A program made the translations under genes and the position numbers. 64,000 nucleotides of DNA, from NCBI RefSeq assembly GCF_003010955.1, contig NZ_PGGO01000001.1, positions 248,001 through 312,000 of the forward strand, written 5' to 3'. The notes under the pieces are model-generated. The model worked only from the letters and a program-made list of their open reading frames with translations, was not told where the DNA came from and made no database searches. The stretch is from Phyllobacterium brassicacearum (lineage in GTDB: Bacteria > Pseudomonadota > Alphaproteobacteria > Rhizobiales > Rhizobiaceae). Shown here piece by piece: positions 1 to 9,252 of this stretch (positions are counted from its first letter, which is position 1; each line of letters begins with the position of its first letter).

Positions 1-660
1 GAGCACGACCTTAGCCTTTTCGAGTTTTGCCACATAGTCGTCGAACCGGCGTACCGTAATCGGCTTGCCGTCACTCAGGAAGCGATGGCCATAGGTGACA
101 TTGCCTGCACGCAAGCCATCGATCTCGAAATCGACGACGACCGGTTCTTCGGTCTCGGGGCCAAAGGTGCAGAGAATGGATTGCAGCGGACGCACCCAGC
201 GCAGGCTGCCGGGCTTTGAGGAAGCAGCGCCCCAACGCATGGATTTCGGCCAGGGAAACTCGCGAATGATGCTGGGCAGCAGTTCGGCGATGATATCCTC
301 GGCAGCGCGGCCGGGTTTCGTCAGATGGGCGACGTAGAAGTCACCCTTCTTCGGATCCGTATGCACATGCGCTTCGGAAATATCCGAAAGACCTGCGGAG
401 CGCAGGAAACCGGCGATGGCCTGTTCGGGTGCATTGACGCTCGGACCCTTGCGATCCTCATGCACGTCCTTGGAACGGGCGTTGAGACCGCGTATGTCCA
501 GCGTGAGGCGGCGCGGCGTCCAGTAGTCACCGGCGGCCTCGTAGGTCAGGCCGGCCTCGACCAGCCCGTCGGTCACGAGCTTCTTCAGATCGCCCGCGGC
601 CTTGCGCTGCATACGTGCGGGAATTTCTTCCGAGCGGAGTTCGAGCAAAAGATCAGGCAT
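1..660 (-). CDS. glyS: glycine--tRNA ligase beta subunit (partial, N-terminal 220 residues)
   Basis: The reverse strand is open from an ATG at 660 to the window edge and begins [17 protein letters not shown], the hallmark start of bacterial GlyS. Later segments ([31 protein letters not shown]) also fit the family. GlyS pairs with GlyQ to form the alpha2-beta2 glycyl-tRNA synthetase that charges tRNA-Gly in the cytoplasm. Its ATG overlaps the stop codon of glyQ by one base (TAATG), so the two are translationally coupled. The C-terminal two thirds, including the tRNA-binding part, lie outside the window. Confidence 0.96.
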   Translation of the reverse strand, partial: MPDLLLELRSEEIPARMQRKAAGDLKKLVTDGLVEAGLTYEAAGDYWTPRRLTLDIRGLNARSKDVHEDRKGPSVNAPEQAIAGFLRSAGLSDISEAHVHTDPKKGDFYVAHLTKPGRAAEDIIAELLPSIIREFPWPKSMRWGAASSKPGSLRWVRPLQSILCTFGPETEEPVVVDFEIDGLRAGNVTYGHRFLSDGKPITVRRFDDYVAKLEKAKVVL

Positions 661-1595
661 TATACGGACTCGCTTTTGAGATTGGCACCACCCGCTTCCG
701 TCAAGAGGAAGGCTTCGCCGCATTGCCGGGCGAGATTACGGACGCGCAAAATATAGCTTTGCCGCTCGGTCACTGAGATAACGCCGCGCGCGTCGAGCAG
801 ATTGAAGGCGTGCGATGCTTTGATGCACTGGTCATAGGCCGGGAGGACCATCTTGTGCATCGGGCGGTTATCGCCCTCCTTTGGGCTGCCTGCTTTTAGC
901 AGCGCCTCGCACTCTGCTTCCGCATCCTCGAAATGGCGCAGCAGTGTGGTGGTGTTGGCGTGTTCGAAATTGTGGCGCGAATATTCCTGCTCCGCCTGCA
1001 GGAAGACTTCCCCATACGTGACCTTCTCGTCGCCTTCGAGCCCATTGAAATTGAGATCATAGACATTGTCGACACCTTGCACGTACATGGCAAGACGTTC
1101 CAGACCATAGGTGAGCTCGCCGGAAACCGGCGCACACTCAATGCCGCAGACCTGCTGGAAATAGGTGAACTGCGAAACTTCCATGCCGTCGCACCAGCAC
1201 TCCCAGCCAAGGCCCCATGCGCCGAGCGTCGGGCTTTCCCAGTCGTCCTCGACAAATCGGATGTCATGCACAAGCGGGTCGAGGCCAATTGCCCGCAGCG
1301 AACCAAGATAGAGTTCCTGCAGATTGGCCGGCGATGGCTTCATGATCACCTGGTACTGGTAGTAATGCTGCAACCGGTTCGGGTTCTCGCCGTAACGCCC
1401 ATCCTTGGGGCGGCGCGAAGGCTGTACATAGGCTGCCTTCCACAGCTTCGGCCCAAGCGAGCGCAGCGTTGTAGCCGGATGGAACGTACCAGCGCCCACT
1501 TCCATGTCATAGGGCTGCAGGATCACGCAGCCTTGCTCGGCCCAATAATTGTGGAGCGTCAGAATGAGACCCTGAAACGAACGGGTCGGCTGCAT
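660..1595 (-). CDS. glyQ: glycine--tRNA ligase alpha subunit
   Basis: This is the catalytic subunit of the heterotetrameric class II glycyl-tRNA synthetase, about 311 residues. Recognisable blocks are [18 protein letters not shown] at the start, [45 protein letters not shown] and [17 protein letters not shown] (the class II motif region). The frame is open upstream to 1670, but the family normally begins M(H/Q)PTRSFQG, so the ATG at 1595 is chosen. It lies upstream of and overlaps glyS by one base, making a two-gene operon. A palindromic repeat sits behind the promoter region at about 1702-1745. Confidence 0.97.
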   Translation of the reverse strand: MQPTRSFQGLILTLHNYWAEQGCVILQPYDMEVGAGTFHPATTLRSLGPKLWKAAYVQPSRRPKDGRYGENPNRLQHYYQYQVIMKPSPANLQELYLGSLRAIGLDPLVHDIRFVEDDWESPTLGAWGLGWECWCDGMEVSQFTYFQQVCGIECAPVSGELTYGLERLAMYVQGVDNVYDLNFNGLEGDEKVTYGEVFLQAEQEYSRHNFEHANTTTLLRHFEDAEAECEALLKAGSPKEGDNRPMHKMVLPAYDQCIKASHAFNLLDARGVISVTERQSYILRVRNLARQCGEAFLLTEAGGANLKSESV

Positions 1596-1701
1596 GTGAT
1601 CAGGCAAGGGAGAAGTCACCGGACGGCCTTTTTGACGAGAAGGATGGAGTGCAAGCTTAAAAACGGCCAATAAATGGCTGATTTTAAGTCCTTGAATCGA
1701 T

Positions 1702-1745
1702 GCATGATCTTATCCGAAAAGTCATGCAACTTTTCGGGACCATGC
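1702..1745. repeat. rhizobial palindromic repeat unit
   Basis: The segment starts GCATGATCTTATCCGAAAAG and ends CTTTTCGGGACCATGC, so its two halves are imperfect inverted copies around TCATGCAA. It closely resembles the dispersed intergenic palindrome in many Rhizobiales genomes (GCATGATC..CCGAAAAG arms). It lies in the intergenic space between glyQ and the TPR gene, both on the minus strand. No second copy was noticed in this window. Confidence 0.7.
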
Positions 1746-1784
1746 ATTAAGACCTGCACTCAAGCCGGTCAAGCGCTGAAGCGC

Positions 1785-3599
1785 TCAGCCCTTCTTGTCG
1801 GGTGCCGGCGCGGGTGCCGGTTCCACGGGCGGCTTCGGCGCGTCGACGCCGTTCTTGGCCACACCCGCATCCTTTTCGTCAGACAGGCCGTTCTTCAGCT
1901 TGTTCTCGATCTTGACCAGTTCTTCTGGTTCAGGCTTCGCGTCGCGGGCATGCGCCCACTGGAATGTTGCCTCCAGCTTCCGTCCTGCGCGCCAATAGGC
2001 ATCGCCCAGATGGTCATTGATCGTGGCATCTTCCGCGCGCAGCTTGACGGCCTGCTCCAGCTGGGCAACAGCTTCGTCGTAGCGACCAAGGCGGTAATAG
2101 GCCCAGCCAAGAGAATCGACGATATAACCATCCTGCGGGCGGGCCTCGACAGCCTTCTTGATCAGGTCAAGGCCCTGCTCAAGCTTGATGTTCATGTCGA
2201 TCCAGGAATAGCCGAGATAATTCAGCACCTGCGGCTGGTTCGGATAGAGATCGAGCGCTTTGAGGAAATTCGGCTCAGCCTTGTCCCATTCTTTCAGCCG
2301 TTCATAGGCAATGCCGCGCTGATAAAAGATCGTCCAGTCGTTGCGGGTGGGCGCCTCCAGCGCTGCGACAGCCTTGTCGTACGTGTCCGCAGCCTTCCTG
2401 TAGTCCTTGTCTTGCGAATAGATGCTGCCGATCGCCAGATAGGTACGCATATCCCCCGGGTCGCTTGCAAGCAGGCCGTTGAGGTGCTGGATCGCCTCGT
2501 CATTGCGCTTGAGGATCGCCAGATTGATTGCAAGCTGCATTTCGGCATCGCGGCGATAGGCAGAACCATTGGAAATGCGGCCAAAGAAGTCGATGGCCTT
2601 TTCTGGCTGATCCAGTTTCGCACTGATATCGCCGAGCTGGTAGAGCGTTGCGTCATGATCAGGACGCAACGGCAGGGACATCTGCAGATAGAGTTTCGAG
2701 AAGGCCTCGCCACCATTGCGATTGATGGCAGTGGCAAGCGTATACAGCACCTCTGCAGCGCCCTGTTGCGGCGTCTGTATCAAAGGCTTCACGGTCTTTG
2801 CATCAGTCAGCTCTTTGCCGAACTCGACAAGGACCATGCGGCCAGAAAGCACATCTGTTGCTTCCTTGACCAAGGCTTCGGCGCCCGCCTTGTCACCCGA
2901 TCGAATCTTGAAAGAGGCATAGGCTTCGACGAGGCGTTCATAAGTATCCGGAGCTGCAGCCACATTGGCCCTGTCCTCCAGCGCGCTCTGGTAAAAAACC
3001 GCCGCCTTGTCCTTCTGTCCGGCCATATCCGCGATCAGCGCGGAATTATAAGTCTTGAACAGGCTGAAGCCCTCGGGTCCCTGCAGCTTGTCAATCATGG
3101 ACAAGGCCTCGTTCGGCTTGCCTGCTCCGGCCTTGGCCCAGGCGGAAATCAACCCCGTGATCATGCGATCCAGATCAGACTGGAGCGACAGCATCATCAA
3201 TGTGTTGACTTTCTGGTACTGCTTTCTGTTCAGGGCATCGATGCCGAGCGCCAGACGCGAGAACCGTTCGATTTCCGGAACGGCCTTCAGCTCGTCGGCG
3301 ATCGGCAGTGCCTGCTTGAATTGGCCGTCTGTGAGGAGAACCAATAGCAGGCTTTGCCGAAGCTCGGTGTTTTTCGGGTCATAGGCCAGCGCTTGCCGGT
3401 AAAAGGCGATGGCGCTGGCAAAATCATTGCCGCGCTCCGCCGTACGAGCGGACAAGAAGGCGCCGGACAGCGTGCCCGCGTTCAGGGTGGGAGGATTGCC
3501 CGTTGCTGCTGAAGCTGGAAGACTGCCAACAACAAACGCAGCAAGTGTTGCGCCCATCACAGAGCCAAGCAATTTACTGCGCTGCATATCAAAAACCAT
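1785..3599 (-). CDS. exported tetratricopeptide-repeat protein
   Basis: A protein of about 604 residues. The N-terminus has a signal-like segment (GATLAAFVVGSLPASAA), after which the mature part is almost entirely helical TPR units. Examples are the ERGNDFASAIAFYRQALAYDP, YLAIGSIYSQDKDYRKAADTY, DYIVDSLGWAYYRLGRYDEA and YWRAGRKLEATFQWAHARD regions. The C-terminus is proline/alanine rich with a charged end. TPR proteins of this type act as periplasmic or outer-membrane-associated scaffolds; the partner is not apparent. The frame is open to 3677. ATG codons at 3599 and 3587 both give a signal peptide; 3599 is preferred because a purine-rich GTGAAG precedes it. The gene lies between glyQ and ispB, all on the minus strand. 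Confidence 0.85.
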   Translation of the reverse strand: MVFDMQRSKLLGSVMGATLAAFVVGSLPASAATGNPPTLNAGTLSGAFLSARTAERGNDFASAIAFYRQALAYDPKNTELRQSLLLVLLTDGQFKQALPIADELKAVPEIERFSRLALGIDALNRKQYQKVNTLMMLSLQSDLDRMITGLISAWAKAGAGKPNEALSMIDKLQGPEGFSLFKTYNSALIADMAGQKDKAAVFYQSALEDRANVAAAPDTYERLVEAYASFKIRSGDKAGAEALVKEATDVLSGRMVLVEFGKELTDAKTVKPLIQTPQQGAAEVLYTLATAINRNGGEAFSKLYLQMSLPLRPDHDATLYQLGDISAKLDQPEKAIDFFGRISNGSAYRRDAEMQLAINLAILKRNDEAIQHLNGLLASDPGDMRTYLAIGSIYSQDKDYRKAADTYDKAVAALEAPTRNDWTIFYQRGIAYERLKEWDKAEPNFLKALDLYPNQPQVLNYLGYSWIDMNIKLEQGLDLIKKAVEARPQDGYIVDSLGWAYYRLGRYDEAVAQLEQAVKLRAEDATINDHLGDAYWRAGRKLEATFQWAHARDAKPEPEELVKIENKLKNGLSDEKDAGVAKNGVDAPKPPVEPAPAPAPDKKG

Positions 3600-3733
3600 C
3601 TTCACTGTCCCAATCTGAAAATATTGCCCGAATCTCAAGGAAACCATGGCCTTTTTACGGTTTTCCCTCAAGGTCATTGAAAGTTTAGGATGCCGGCTTC
3701 ACAGGCTCGCAGGCAAATCCGGGCGCGAGTGCA

Positions 3734-4750
3734 TCAATTGACGCGGCTTATGCAGAAGTCGATCACTTCGAGAAGCGCATCCTTCTGCGGCGACTGGTCT
3801 AGCGGGGCCAATGCATCCCTGGCGATCCCGCCAAAATGCCGCGCACGCTGTATTGTATCACCAAGCGCGCCATAACGCGTCATCAAACCTTTGGCTTTTT
3901 CCAACCCCTTGTCGTCATTTGCACCGTTTTCCAGTGCATCCCTCCAGAAAAGTCGCTCTTCCGAAGTACCGCGCCGATAGGTCAGGACGACCGGAAGGGT
4001 AATCTTGCCCTCGCGGAAATCATCTCCGGTGTTCTTGCCAAGGTCTTTGGCGTTGCCGCCATAGTCAAGCGCGTCATCGACAAGCTGGAAGGCGAGCCCC
4101 AGATTGAGACCGTAGGAGCGCAGAGCCTGTCTGTCAGTTCGCGACGCCGACGCGATAATGGGCCCGACTTCAGCTGCGGCAGAGAAAAGCGCAGCGGTCT
4201 TGGCCTTGATCACGGCGAGGTATTCATCTTCGGTTGTTTCGAGATTCTTTGCAGCTGCAAGCTGCATTACCTCACCCTCCGCAATCACGGAAGCGGAGGT
4301 CGCAAGCACATCGAGGGCTTCGAGCGAACCGACGTCCACCATCATCTTGAACGCTTGGCCAAGCAGGAAATCGCCAACGAGAACGCTGGCCTGGTTGCCC
4401 CAAATCATCCGCGCAGTGCTCTTGCCGCGGCGCAGGTCACTCTCATCGACAACGTCGTCGTGCAAAAGCGTTGCCGTGTGCATGAACTCGACGCTGGTAG
4501 CGAGCTTGACATGGCCATCGCCCTTGTAACCAAACATGCGCGCCGCTGTGAGGGTGATCATCGGGCGCAAGCGTTTGCCGCCGGACGAGATCAGATGGTT
4601 GGCAACTTCCGGGATCATCTCGACGTCAGACCCGGCCTTTGACAGGATGAGCTCGTTGACACGGCCCATATCCGCTTTCGTCAGATCGATCAGCGGTTGA
4701 ACGGATCCGGTGCTGGTTTTCTTATCGTCAAGACTGACAACGACGCCCAA
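3734..4750 (-). CDS. ispB: all-trans polyprenyl (octa/decaprenyl) diphosphate synthase
   Basis: A trans-isoprenyl diphosphate synthase of 338 residues that makes the side chain of ubiquinone by sequential IPP condensation. Both aspartate-rich motifs are visible: DDVVD at residues 98-102 (first motif, followed by ESDLRRG) and DDALD at 225-229 (second motif). GGKRLRP at 57-63 is the substrate-binding block. Most alphaproteobacteria make UQ-10, so the decaprenyl product is more likely than octaprenyl, but chain length cannot be fixed by eye. It is divergent from the DUF2007 gene at 4927, leaving about 176 bases for two promoters. Confidence 0.93.
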   Translation of the reverse strand: MGVVVSLDDKKTSTGSVQPLIDLTKADMGRVNELILSKAGSDVEMIPEVANHLISSGGKRLRPMITLTAARMFGYKGDGHVKLATSVEFMHTATLLHDDVVDESDLRRGKSTARMIWGNQASVLVGDFLLGQAFKMMVDVGSLEALDVLATSASVIAEGEVMQLAAAKNLETTEDEYLAVIKAKTAALFSAAAEVGPIIASASRTDRQALRSYGLNLGLAFQLVDDALDYGGNAKDLGKNTGDDFREGKITLPVVLTYRRGTSEERLFWRDALENGANDDKGLEKAKGLMTRYGALGDTIQRARHFGGIARDALAPLDQSPQKDALLEVIDFCISRVN

Positions 4751-4926
4751 AACGAAACTCCTACGGTTCTGGCATGATGCGGCGACACCTTATTTTGACA
4801 GGCTATAACCCGCAAGCGGCGAATTGGCGCGCAAAAATAGCACGGGTTACAAATTCGTGATAAGGCCTGAACAGATTTCCATCTATTGAAACTGTGCTTT
4901 TTGCTCCTTCCAGTACCGGTAATGAC

Positions 4927-5148
4927 ATGATCGAAATAATGCGCACCAATGACCTTGTCCTAATTTCATTTGTGGAATCTTTGCTGAAGGAAGCAGGAAT
5001 CGCGCACTTCGTCGCGGATTCAAACATGAGCATTCTTGAGGGATCGCTCGGCGTACTAGCCCGTCGTGTCATGGTCGACGACAGTCGCGAAAAGGAGGCA
5101 CGGCAACTGCTCAAGGATGCCGGGATCGAACAGGAGCTTCGCGACTAA
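4927..5148 (+). CDS. DUF2007 family small protein (putative signal-transducing)
   Basis: A 73-residue protein, MIEIMRTNDLVLISFVES.., matching the DUF2007 fold: a beta-alpha-beta unit with FVESLLKEAGI, then a VADSNMSILEGSLGVLARRVMV strand pair, then EARQLLKDAG. The function of the family is not established. The frame extends back to 4894, but the ATG at 4927 matches the usual family start. It ends only 4 bases before the ATG of the downstream methyltransferase gene, so the two are probably co-transcribed. This order is common in Rhizobiales. Confidence 0.8.
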   Translation: MIEIMRTNDLVLISFVESLLKEAGIAHFVADSNMSILEGSLGVLARRVMVDDSREKEARQLLKDAGIEQELRD

Positions 5149-5152
5149 CCCT

Positions 5153-5926
5153 ATGCTCGCCAATGACGCTCCGTATACGATTGACGCATTTCATCGCGGC
5201 CGGTTTCATCTGCTGCAACCAGCCGCAAAGGGGCATCGCTCGGGCGTCGACGCGATGATTCTCGCAAGTGTCGTGCCGGATGAATTCAAGGGCCATGTTG
5301 CCGATCTCGGCGCCGGTGCCGGCGCTGCCGGGCTTGCAGTCCTCTCCCGGTGCTCCACCGCACGAGCATCGCTGATCGAGCGCTCGGACTTCATGGCTGA
5401 TTTCGCCAGGCGCTCCCTGGCCCTTCCTGAAAACAAGGCGTTCGCCAGCCGCGCCGAGGTGATCGAAGCGGACGTCACCTTGACTGGAAGGGCCCGGGTT
5501 GCAGCAGGTCTCGGCGACAACGGCTTCGACTTTGTCATTATGAACCCACCCTTCAACCCTCCGACCGATCGTTCGACGCCCGATCCGGTCAAGGCGGAGG
5601 CGCACGTCATGACGCAGGGCATGATGGAGCAGTGGATCAGGACAGCGGCAGCCATCGTGAAACCCGGCGGAGCGATCGGTATCATCGCCCGGCCAACATC
5701 GATTGCCGACCTTCTTGATGCACTGAAGGGGCGGTTCGGCGGCTTGATCATCGTTCCAGTACAGCCGAGACCACAGGACGCCGCCATCCGCATCGTCATC
5801 AAGGGTATCAGGGGCAGTCGCGCCGGCCTCTCCCTGCATCCGGCACTCGTGATGCATCACGAGACTGGAAATGGCTTCACCGAACGGGCAAATGCAATCA
5901 ACAATGGGTTGGCATCGCTGTTTTAG
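5153..5926 (+). CDS. tRNA1(Val) (adenine(37)-N6)-methyltransferase-like protein
   Basis: A class I SAM-dependent methyltransferase of 257 residues. The SAM-binding loop is ADLGAGAGAAGLAVL (residues 50-64). The catalytic NPPF motif at 131-134, in IMNPPFNPP, is typical of N6-adenine methyltransferases, and the overall plan resembles TrmN6/YfiC. The expected role is methylation of A37 in tRNA1(Val), but substrate is inferred from family only. The frame is open upstream to 5066 inside the DUF2007 gene; the ATG at 5153 (MLANDAPYTIDAF) is chosen because similarity begins here. It sits between DUF2007 and an S49 peptidase on the same strand. Confidence 0.82.
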   Translation: MLANDAPYTIDAFHRGRFHLLQPAAKGHRSGVDAMILASVVPDEFKGHVADLGAGAGAAGLAVLSRCSTARASLIERSDFMADFARRSLALPENKAFASRAEVIEADVTLTGRARVAAGLGDNGFDFVIMNPPFNPPTDRSTPDPVKAEAHVMTQGMMEQWIRTAAAIVKPGGAIGIIARPTSIADLLDALKGRFGGLIIVPVQPRPQDAAIRIVIKGIRGSRAGLSLHPALVMHHETGNGFTERANAINNGLASLF

Positions 5927-5998
5927 ACCTCGAAACCATTGCGAATTTCCGCGCACAGCCTACATGCTCGTGACAGCAAACCTCGACAGGAGACACGC

Positions 5999-6856
5999 TT
6001 GCCCCGATTCATCAGGAAATTACTGCCCCGCCGCTGGCGTCCCGATTATCAGGAAATACCCGTTGTTCGCCTCCATGGCGTGATCATGACTGGCGGCGGC
6101 CCGTTCCGGCAGAACCTGTCGCTCAGCACCACGGCTGCTGTTCTGGAGAAGGCATTCGCTGAGAAGGACGCGCCGGCGGTAGCGATTTCCATCAATTCCC
6201 CGGGCGGCTCTCCGGTGCAATCGCGGTTGATTTTCCGGCGTATTCGCGATCTCGCCGAGGAAAAGAACAAAAAAGTCTACATGTTCGTCGAGGATGTAGC
6301 GGCGTCCGGCGGTTACATGATTGCTGTCGCCGGCGATGAAATCATCGCGGACCCCTCCTCCATCGTTGGCTCCATTGGCGTCGTCTCCGCAAGCTTCGGA
6401 TTCACCGACCTTATCAAGAAAATCGGCGTCGAGCGGCGGGTGCATACCGCAGGCAAGAACAAGGCAACTCTTGATCCCTTCCGCCCCGAGAACAAGGAAG
6501 ATGTCGAACATCTAAAGGCGCTGCAGCTGGAAATACACGAGACCTTCATCAATCTGGTCAAGGAGCGGCGCGGCGAGAAACTCAGCGATAATCCAGATCT
6601 GTTTACCGGTCTGTTCTGGACCGGAACGAGAGGTTTGGAGCTCGGTCTTGTCGACGGCATTGGCGACATGCGCTCCTATCTCCAGTCGCAGTATGGTCCG
6701 AAAACCAGGCTGCGATTGATCTCGGCACCCCGCGGTCTGTTTGGACGCAAGGTCCCGTCAGTCGATGTCCATATGGATCAGCTCGGTTCAGGTCTTGCCA
6801 ACGGTTTGATCGAAGCGGCAGAGGAACGCGCACTTTGGTCGCGTTTCGGATTGTAA
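5999..6856 (+). CDS. S49 family serine peptidase (SppA/SohB-like)
   Basis: A protein of 285 residues belonging to the signal-peptide-peptidase A clan. The nucleophile serine is S103 in DVAASGGYMIAVAGDEI, and the general-base lysine is probably K155 in AGKNKATLDPF, giving the Ser-Lys dyad. INSPGGSP (66-72) forms the oxyanion region. Single-domain S49 enzymes degrade cleaved signal peptides or membrane-associated fragments. Unlike E. coli SppA there is no obvious transmembrane helix at the N-terminus, only a basic stretch. The start is taken as TTG at 5999, which has AGGAG 6 bases upstream; the longer frame from 5939 lacks such a site. Confidence 0.88.
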   Translation: MPRFIRKLLPRRWRPDYQEIPVVRLHGVIMTGGGPFRQNLSLSTTAAVLEKAFAEKDAPAVAISINSPGGSPVQSRLIFRRIRDLAEEKNKKVYMFVEDVAASGGYMIAVAGDEIIADPSSIVGSIGVVSASFGFTDLIKKIGVERRVHTAGKNKATLDPFRPENKEDVEHLKALQLEIHETFINLVKERRGEKLSDNPDLFTGLFWTGTRGLELGLVDGIGDMRSYLQSQYGPKTRLRLISAPRGLFGRKVPSVDVHMDQLGSGLANGLIEAAEERALWSRFGL

Positions 6857-6930
6857 ATCGACTATAGACAGAACCCGGTCCGTGCTATGGTGCCAATGGG
6901 AACTGCATCGATAATCGAGGGTTAAGGACG

Positions 6931-7116
6931 ATGGCACAATTGATCTTTTTCGCGCTTGTGGGTGCCGCGGCCTATTACGGTTACCGTTCCTTCAAGCGAG
7001 AAGCACATCGGGTTTCGCAACGGGTGCGCGAGGCGGAAAAAGAAGTCCAGAATCACGCACAGGGCACTCTTGTGCAGGATCCCGAGACCGGCGAATACCA
7101 TGTGCGCAAAGATTGA
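6931..7116 (+). CDS. small single-pass membrane protein, conserved hypothetical
   Basis: A 61-residue protein. Residues 2-18 form one transmembrane helix (LIFFALVGAAAYYGYRSF), followed by a charged amphipathic helix (REAHRVSQRVREAEKEV) and a short polar tail DPETGEYHVRKD. The function is unknown; the tail resembles small proteins found next to ispE in related genomes. The start ATG at 6931 follows a GGGTTAAGGA purine stretch. The stop lies 5 bases before the ispE start, indicating co-transcription. Confidence 0.75.
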   Translation: MAQLIFFALVGAAAYYGYRSFKREAHRVSQRVREAEKEVQNHAQGTLVQDPETGEYHVRKD

Positions 7117-7121
7117 CCACC

Positions 7122-8006
7122 ATGCTGGACAGTCTTGACCGCACAATCAGCCTGGCTGCCCCGGCAAAGATCAATCTTGCGCTACATGTAACCGGTCGGC
7201 GGAGCGACGGCTACCACCTACTCGACAGTCTCGTGATCTTTGCCGCTTTCGGCGACAAGGTGAACGTCAAGCACGCTCCCGCCGATTCTTTCGCGATGTC
7301 AGGTCCGTTCGGAAGCGAACTGCCGGATGATGAGAACAATCTCGTGCTCAGGGCTAGGGACGCACTGCGCCGGCATTTTCCGGAACAGGCCACGCCGGTC
7401 GCCATTCATCTGGAGAAGCGACTTCCAGTCGCCTCGGGAATTGGTGGCGGGTCGAGCGATGCCGCGGCGACCGTCCGTTCCCTGGCAGCGCTTTGGGGCA
7501 TTGAAGCGGAACCAGAACAGTTAGCCGCGATCGGCTTGATGCTGGGTGCAGACGTTCCGATGTGCCTGCAGGGAAGGTCCCTGATTGCCCGCGGCATTGG
7601 CGAGGATATCGAGCACGTCGCGGGTCTTCCGCATCTGCCGATCCTGCTCGCCAATAACGGCCTGTCGGTCTCGACACCACAGGTCTTCGCGGCGCTGGAA
7701 AAACGCGACAACCCTCCCCTTCCTGCTTTGCCAGCCCTGGCTACAGTCCTTGATGTCTGTGCCTACCTGGCCGAAACCGACAATCATCTGTTTGCCGCAG
7801 CGGCAAGACTGACACCGGCAATTTGTGAAACAATGGATGAACTGCGCAACACCGATGCCCGGCTGGTCCGCATGTCCGGCTCCGGCGGCACGTGTTTTGC
7901 CATCTATGACAGCGATGGTGAGGCCGAGACTGCGGCGAAAAATCTTCGCCAAAGGAATCCGGACTGGTTTGTTGTCGCTACCCATAGCGTTAAGGAAGGG
8001 AGCTGA
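7122..8006 (+). CDS. ispE: 4-(cytidine 5'-diphospho)-2-C-methyl-D-erythritol kinase
   Basis: This GHMP-family kinase of 294 residues phosphorylates CDP-methylerythritol at the 2-OH in the MEP isoprenoid pathway. APAKINLALHVTGRRSDGYH (residues 13-32) is the family signature and substrate lysine region. PVASGIGGGSSDAA (102-115) is the ATP-binding glycine-rich motif, and RMSGSGGTCFAIY near the C-terminus is motif 3. The frame is open to a TTG at 7113, but the ATG at 7122 fits the family start. The moaB start follows 3 bases after its stop. Confidence 0.95.
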   Translation: MLDSLDRTISLAAPAKINLALHVTGRRSDGYHLLDSLVIFAAFGDKVNVKHAPADSFAMSGPFGSELPDDENNLVLRARDALRRHFPEQATPVAIHLEKRLPVASGIGGGSSDAAATVRSLAALWGIEAEPEQLAAIGLMLGADVPMCLQGRSLIARGIGEDIEHVAGLPHLPILLANNGLSVSTPQVFAALEKRDNPPLPALPALATVLDVCAYLAETDNHLFAAAARLTPAICETMDELRNTDARLVRMSGSGGTCFAIYDSDGEAETAAKNLRQRNPDWFVVATHSVKEGS

Positions 8007-8008
8007 GA

Positions 8009-8560
8009 TTGGCCCGCATCGATGAGACACGTCCGTTTGTGCCGGTCAAGATTGCCGTTCTGACGGTCTCCGATACACGCAAGCTTGAAGATGACAAGTC
8101 CGGCAGCATATTGGCTGAGAGGGTCCTTGCTGCTGGCCATACGCTGGCCGAGCGCGCCATTGTCACGGATGACCGGGACAAAATCCGTGACCGCGTGCTC
8201 TCATGGTCGAAAGACCCGCAAATCGATGTAATCATCACTACCGGGGGTACGGGCTTTACCGGGCGCGATGTTACTCCGGAAGCGCTGGAGCCGATCTTCG
8301 AGAAGCGAATGGACGGCTTCTCCGAAGTCTTTCACCGCATCTCCTATGACAAGATCGGCACCTCAACGATACAGTCCCGGGCAACGGGCGGCGTGGTCAA
8401 TGCGACCTTCGTTTTTGTGATTCCCGGATCTCCGGGCGCCTGCAAGGATGCCTGGGATAACATTCTGCAGTACCAGCTGGATTACCGGCACATGCCCTGC
8501 AACTTCGTCGAGATCATGCCGCGTCTGGACGAGCATCTGAAGCGCAGCGGCAAGAGCTGA
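8009..8560 (+). CDS. moaB: molybdenum cofactor biosynthesis protein B
   Basis: A MogA/MoaB-fold protein of 183 residues that binds molybdopterin, and adenylylates it in the family members tested. TVSDTR (19-24), DEVIITTGGTG-type loop at 73-82 (DVIITTGGTG) and GRDVTPEAL are the conserved elements. The start is TTG at 8009 with AAGGAAGGGA 8-17 bases upstream; no in-frame ATG gives the full domain. It lies immediately behind ispE, which is an unusual functional partner, so the pairing is probably only transcriptional. A hairpin follows the stop codon. Confidence 0.9.
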   Translation: MARIDETRPFVPVKIAVLTVSDTRKLEDDKSGSILAERVLAAGHTLAERAIVTDDRDKIRDRVLSWSKDPQIDVIITTGGTGFTGRDVTPEALEPIFEKRMDGFSEVFHRISYDKIGTSTIQSRATGGVVNATFVFVIPGSPGACKDAWDNILQYQLDYRHMPCNFVEIMPRLDEHLKRSGKS

Positions 8561-8594
8561 GAGACTGCCTCGAAAACTCTACCGCGGCGGTCTC
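8561..8594. terminator. hairpin between convergent moaB and glycosyltransferase genes
   Basis: GAGACTGCC (8561-8569) pairs with GGCGGTCTC (8586-8594) with one G-U wobble, around a 16-base loop. It lies exactly in the short gap between two convergent stop codons. No long T-tract follows on either strand, so a terminator role is likely but not proven. Confidence 0.4.
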
Positions 8595-8601
8595 TGCGCG
8601 C

Positions 8602-9108
8602 TCACTTTAACGCAGCAGGAATGATTTCCGCTCTCAGCCGCTTCATGGCGAGGCCGCGCGCCAGATCAACCGCCTTCTTCCCAGGATTGAAGAGCGCCAT
8701 GGACTGGCGCTTGGAAATCAATAGCCCGTCGGCGAGTGGACTACCGGGGGAGAAAACCCGGCTGAGAAACGGCCGCCGGTGGGTATGGGACCGGGTGAAA
8801 CAGGCCGGCCCCTGCATGCGCTCGATGTGGACCGCGACGGGTTCGATCCAGCCGTCAAGCAAGCGTGCTCCGGGCTCGAGAAACAGGAACCATTCGCTGC
8901 GCGCCCGCCTGAATCCGTCAATCAATGTCTGGTCCTGCAGGAATATGCAACCTGCCTGATCTGCAACCCGGTGGGTCTGGTCTACCGAGCCATGATCGAT
9001 GATGATCACGTCGCTTAGCAGCCCTTCGACAGCGCCGCCAACCAGACCGCCAAGCGTTCTGGCCAGGAGTTCATCAGAATTCTGGGTTTCAATCAGGACC
9101 GAAATCAT
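8602..9108 (-). CDS. glycosyltransferase family 2-like protein
   Basis: A short GT-A-type glycosyltransferase of 168 residues. MISVLIETQNSDELLARTL starts the nucleotide-binding Rossmann-like half. DVIIIDHGSVDQTHRVA corresponds to the usual D..S.D.T motif, and EWFLFLEPGARLLDGW corresponds to the F.D.D-like region with altered acidic residues. The usual DxD is not clear (LEPGA), so catalytic activity is uncertain. The frame is open to 9183, but an ATG at 9108 fits the family start. The gene is divergent from the radical SAM gene. Confidence 0.65.
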   Translation of the reverse strand: MISVLIETQNSDELLARTLGGLVGGAVEGLLSDVIIIDHGSVDQTHRVADQAGCIFLQDQTLIDGFRRARSEWFLFLEPGARLLDGWIEPVAVHIERMQGPACFTRSHTHRRPFLSRVFSPGSPLADGLLISKRQSMALFNPGKKAVDLARGLAMKRLRAEIIPAALK

Positions 9109-9252
9109 CAGGTGCCAATATAGTATTATTAAACGAATTTCCATCACTCCTTTTGGCGCATATTGTTCTTGATTTGTTCTCACAGTTTGATAGGAATGTT
9201 TTCATGTTGCATGAGCGACTCGTTTCGCTCCCGGAGCCCAAGGAGAATGCAA

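Noticed and set aside
1674-3347. Long plus-strand open frame (557 codons) opposite the TPR gene
   Set aside because: It is the antisense of a well-supported TPR protein; the predicted peptide has no family-like motifs and is an artefact of high-GC codon bias.
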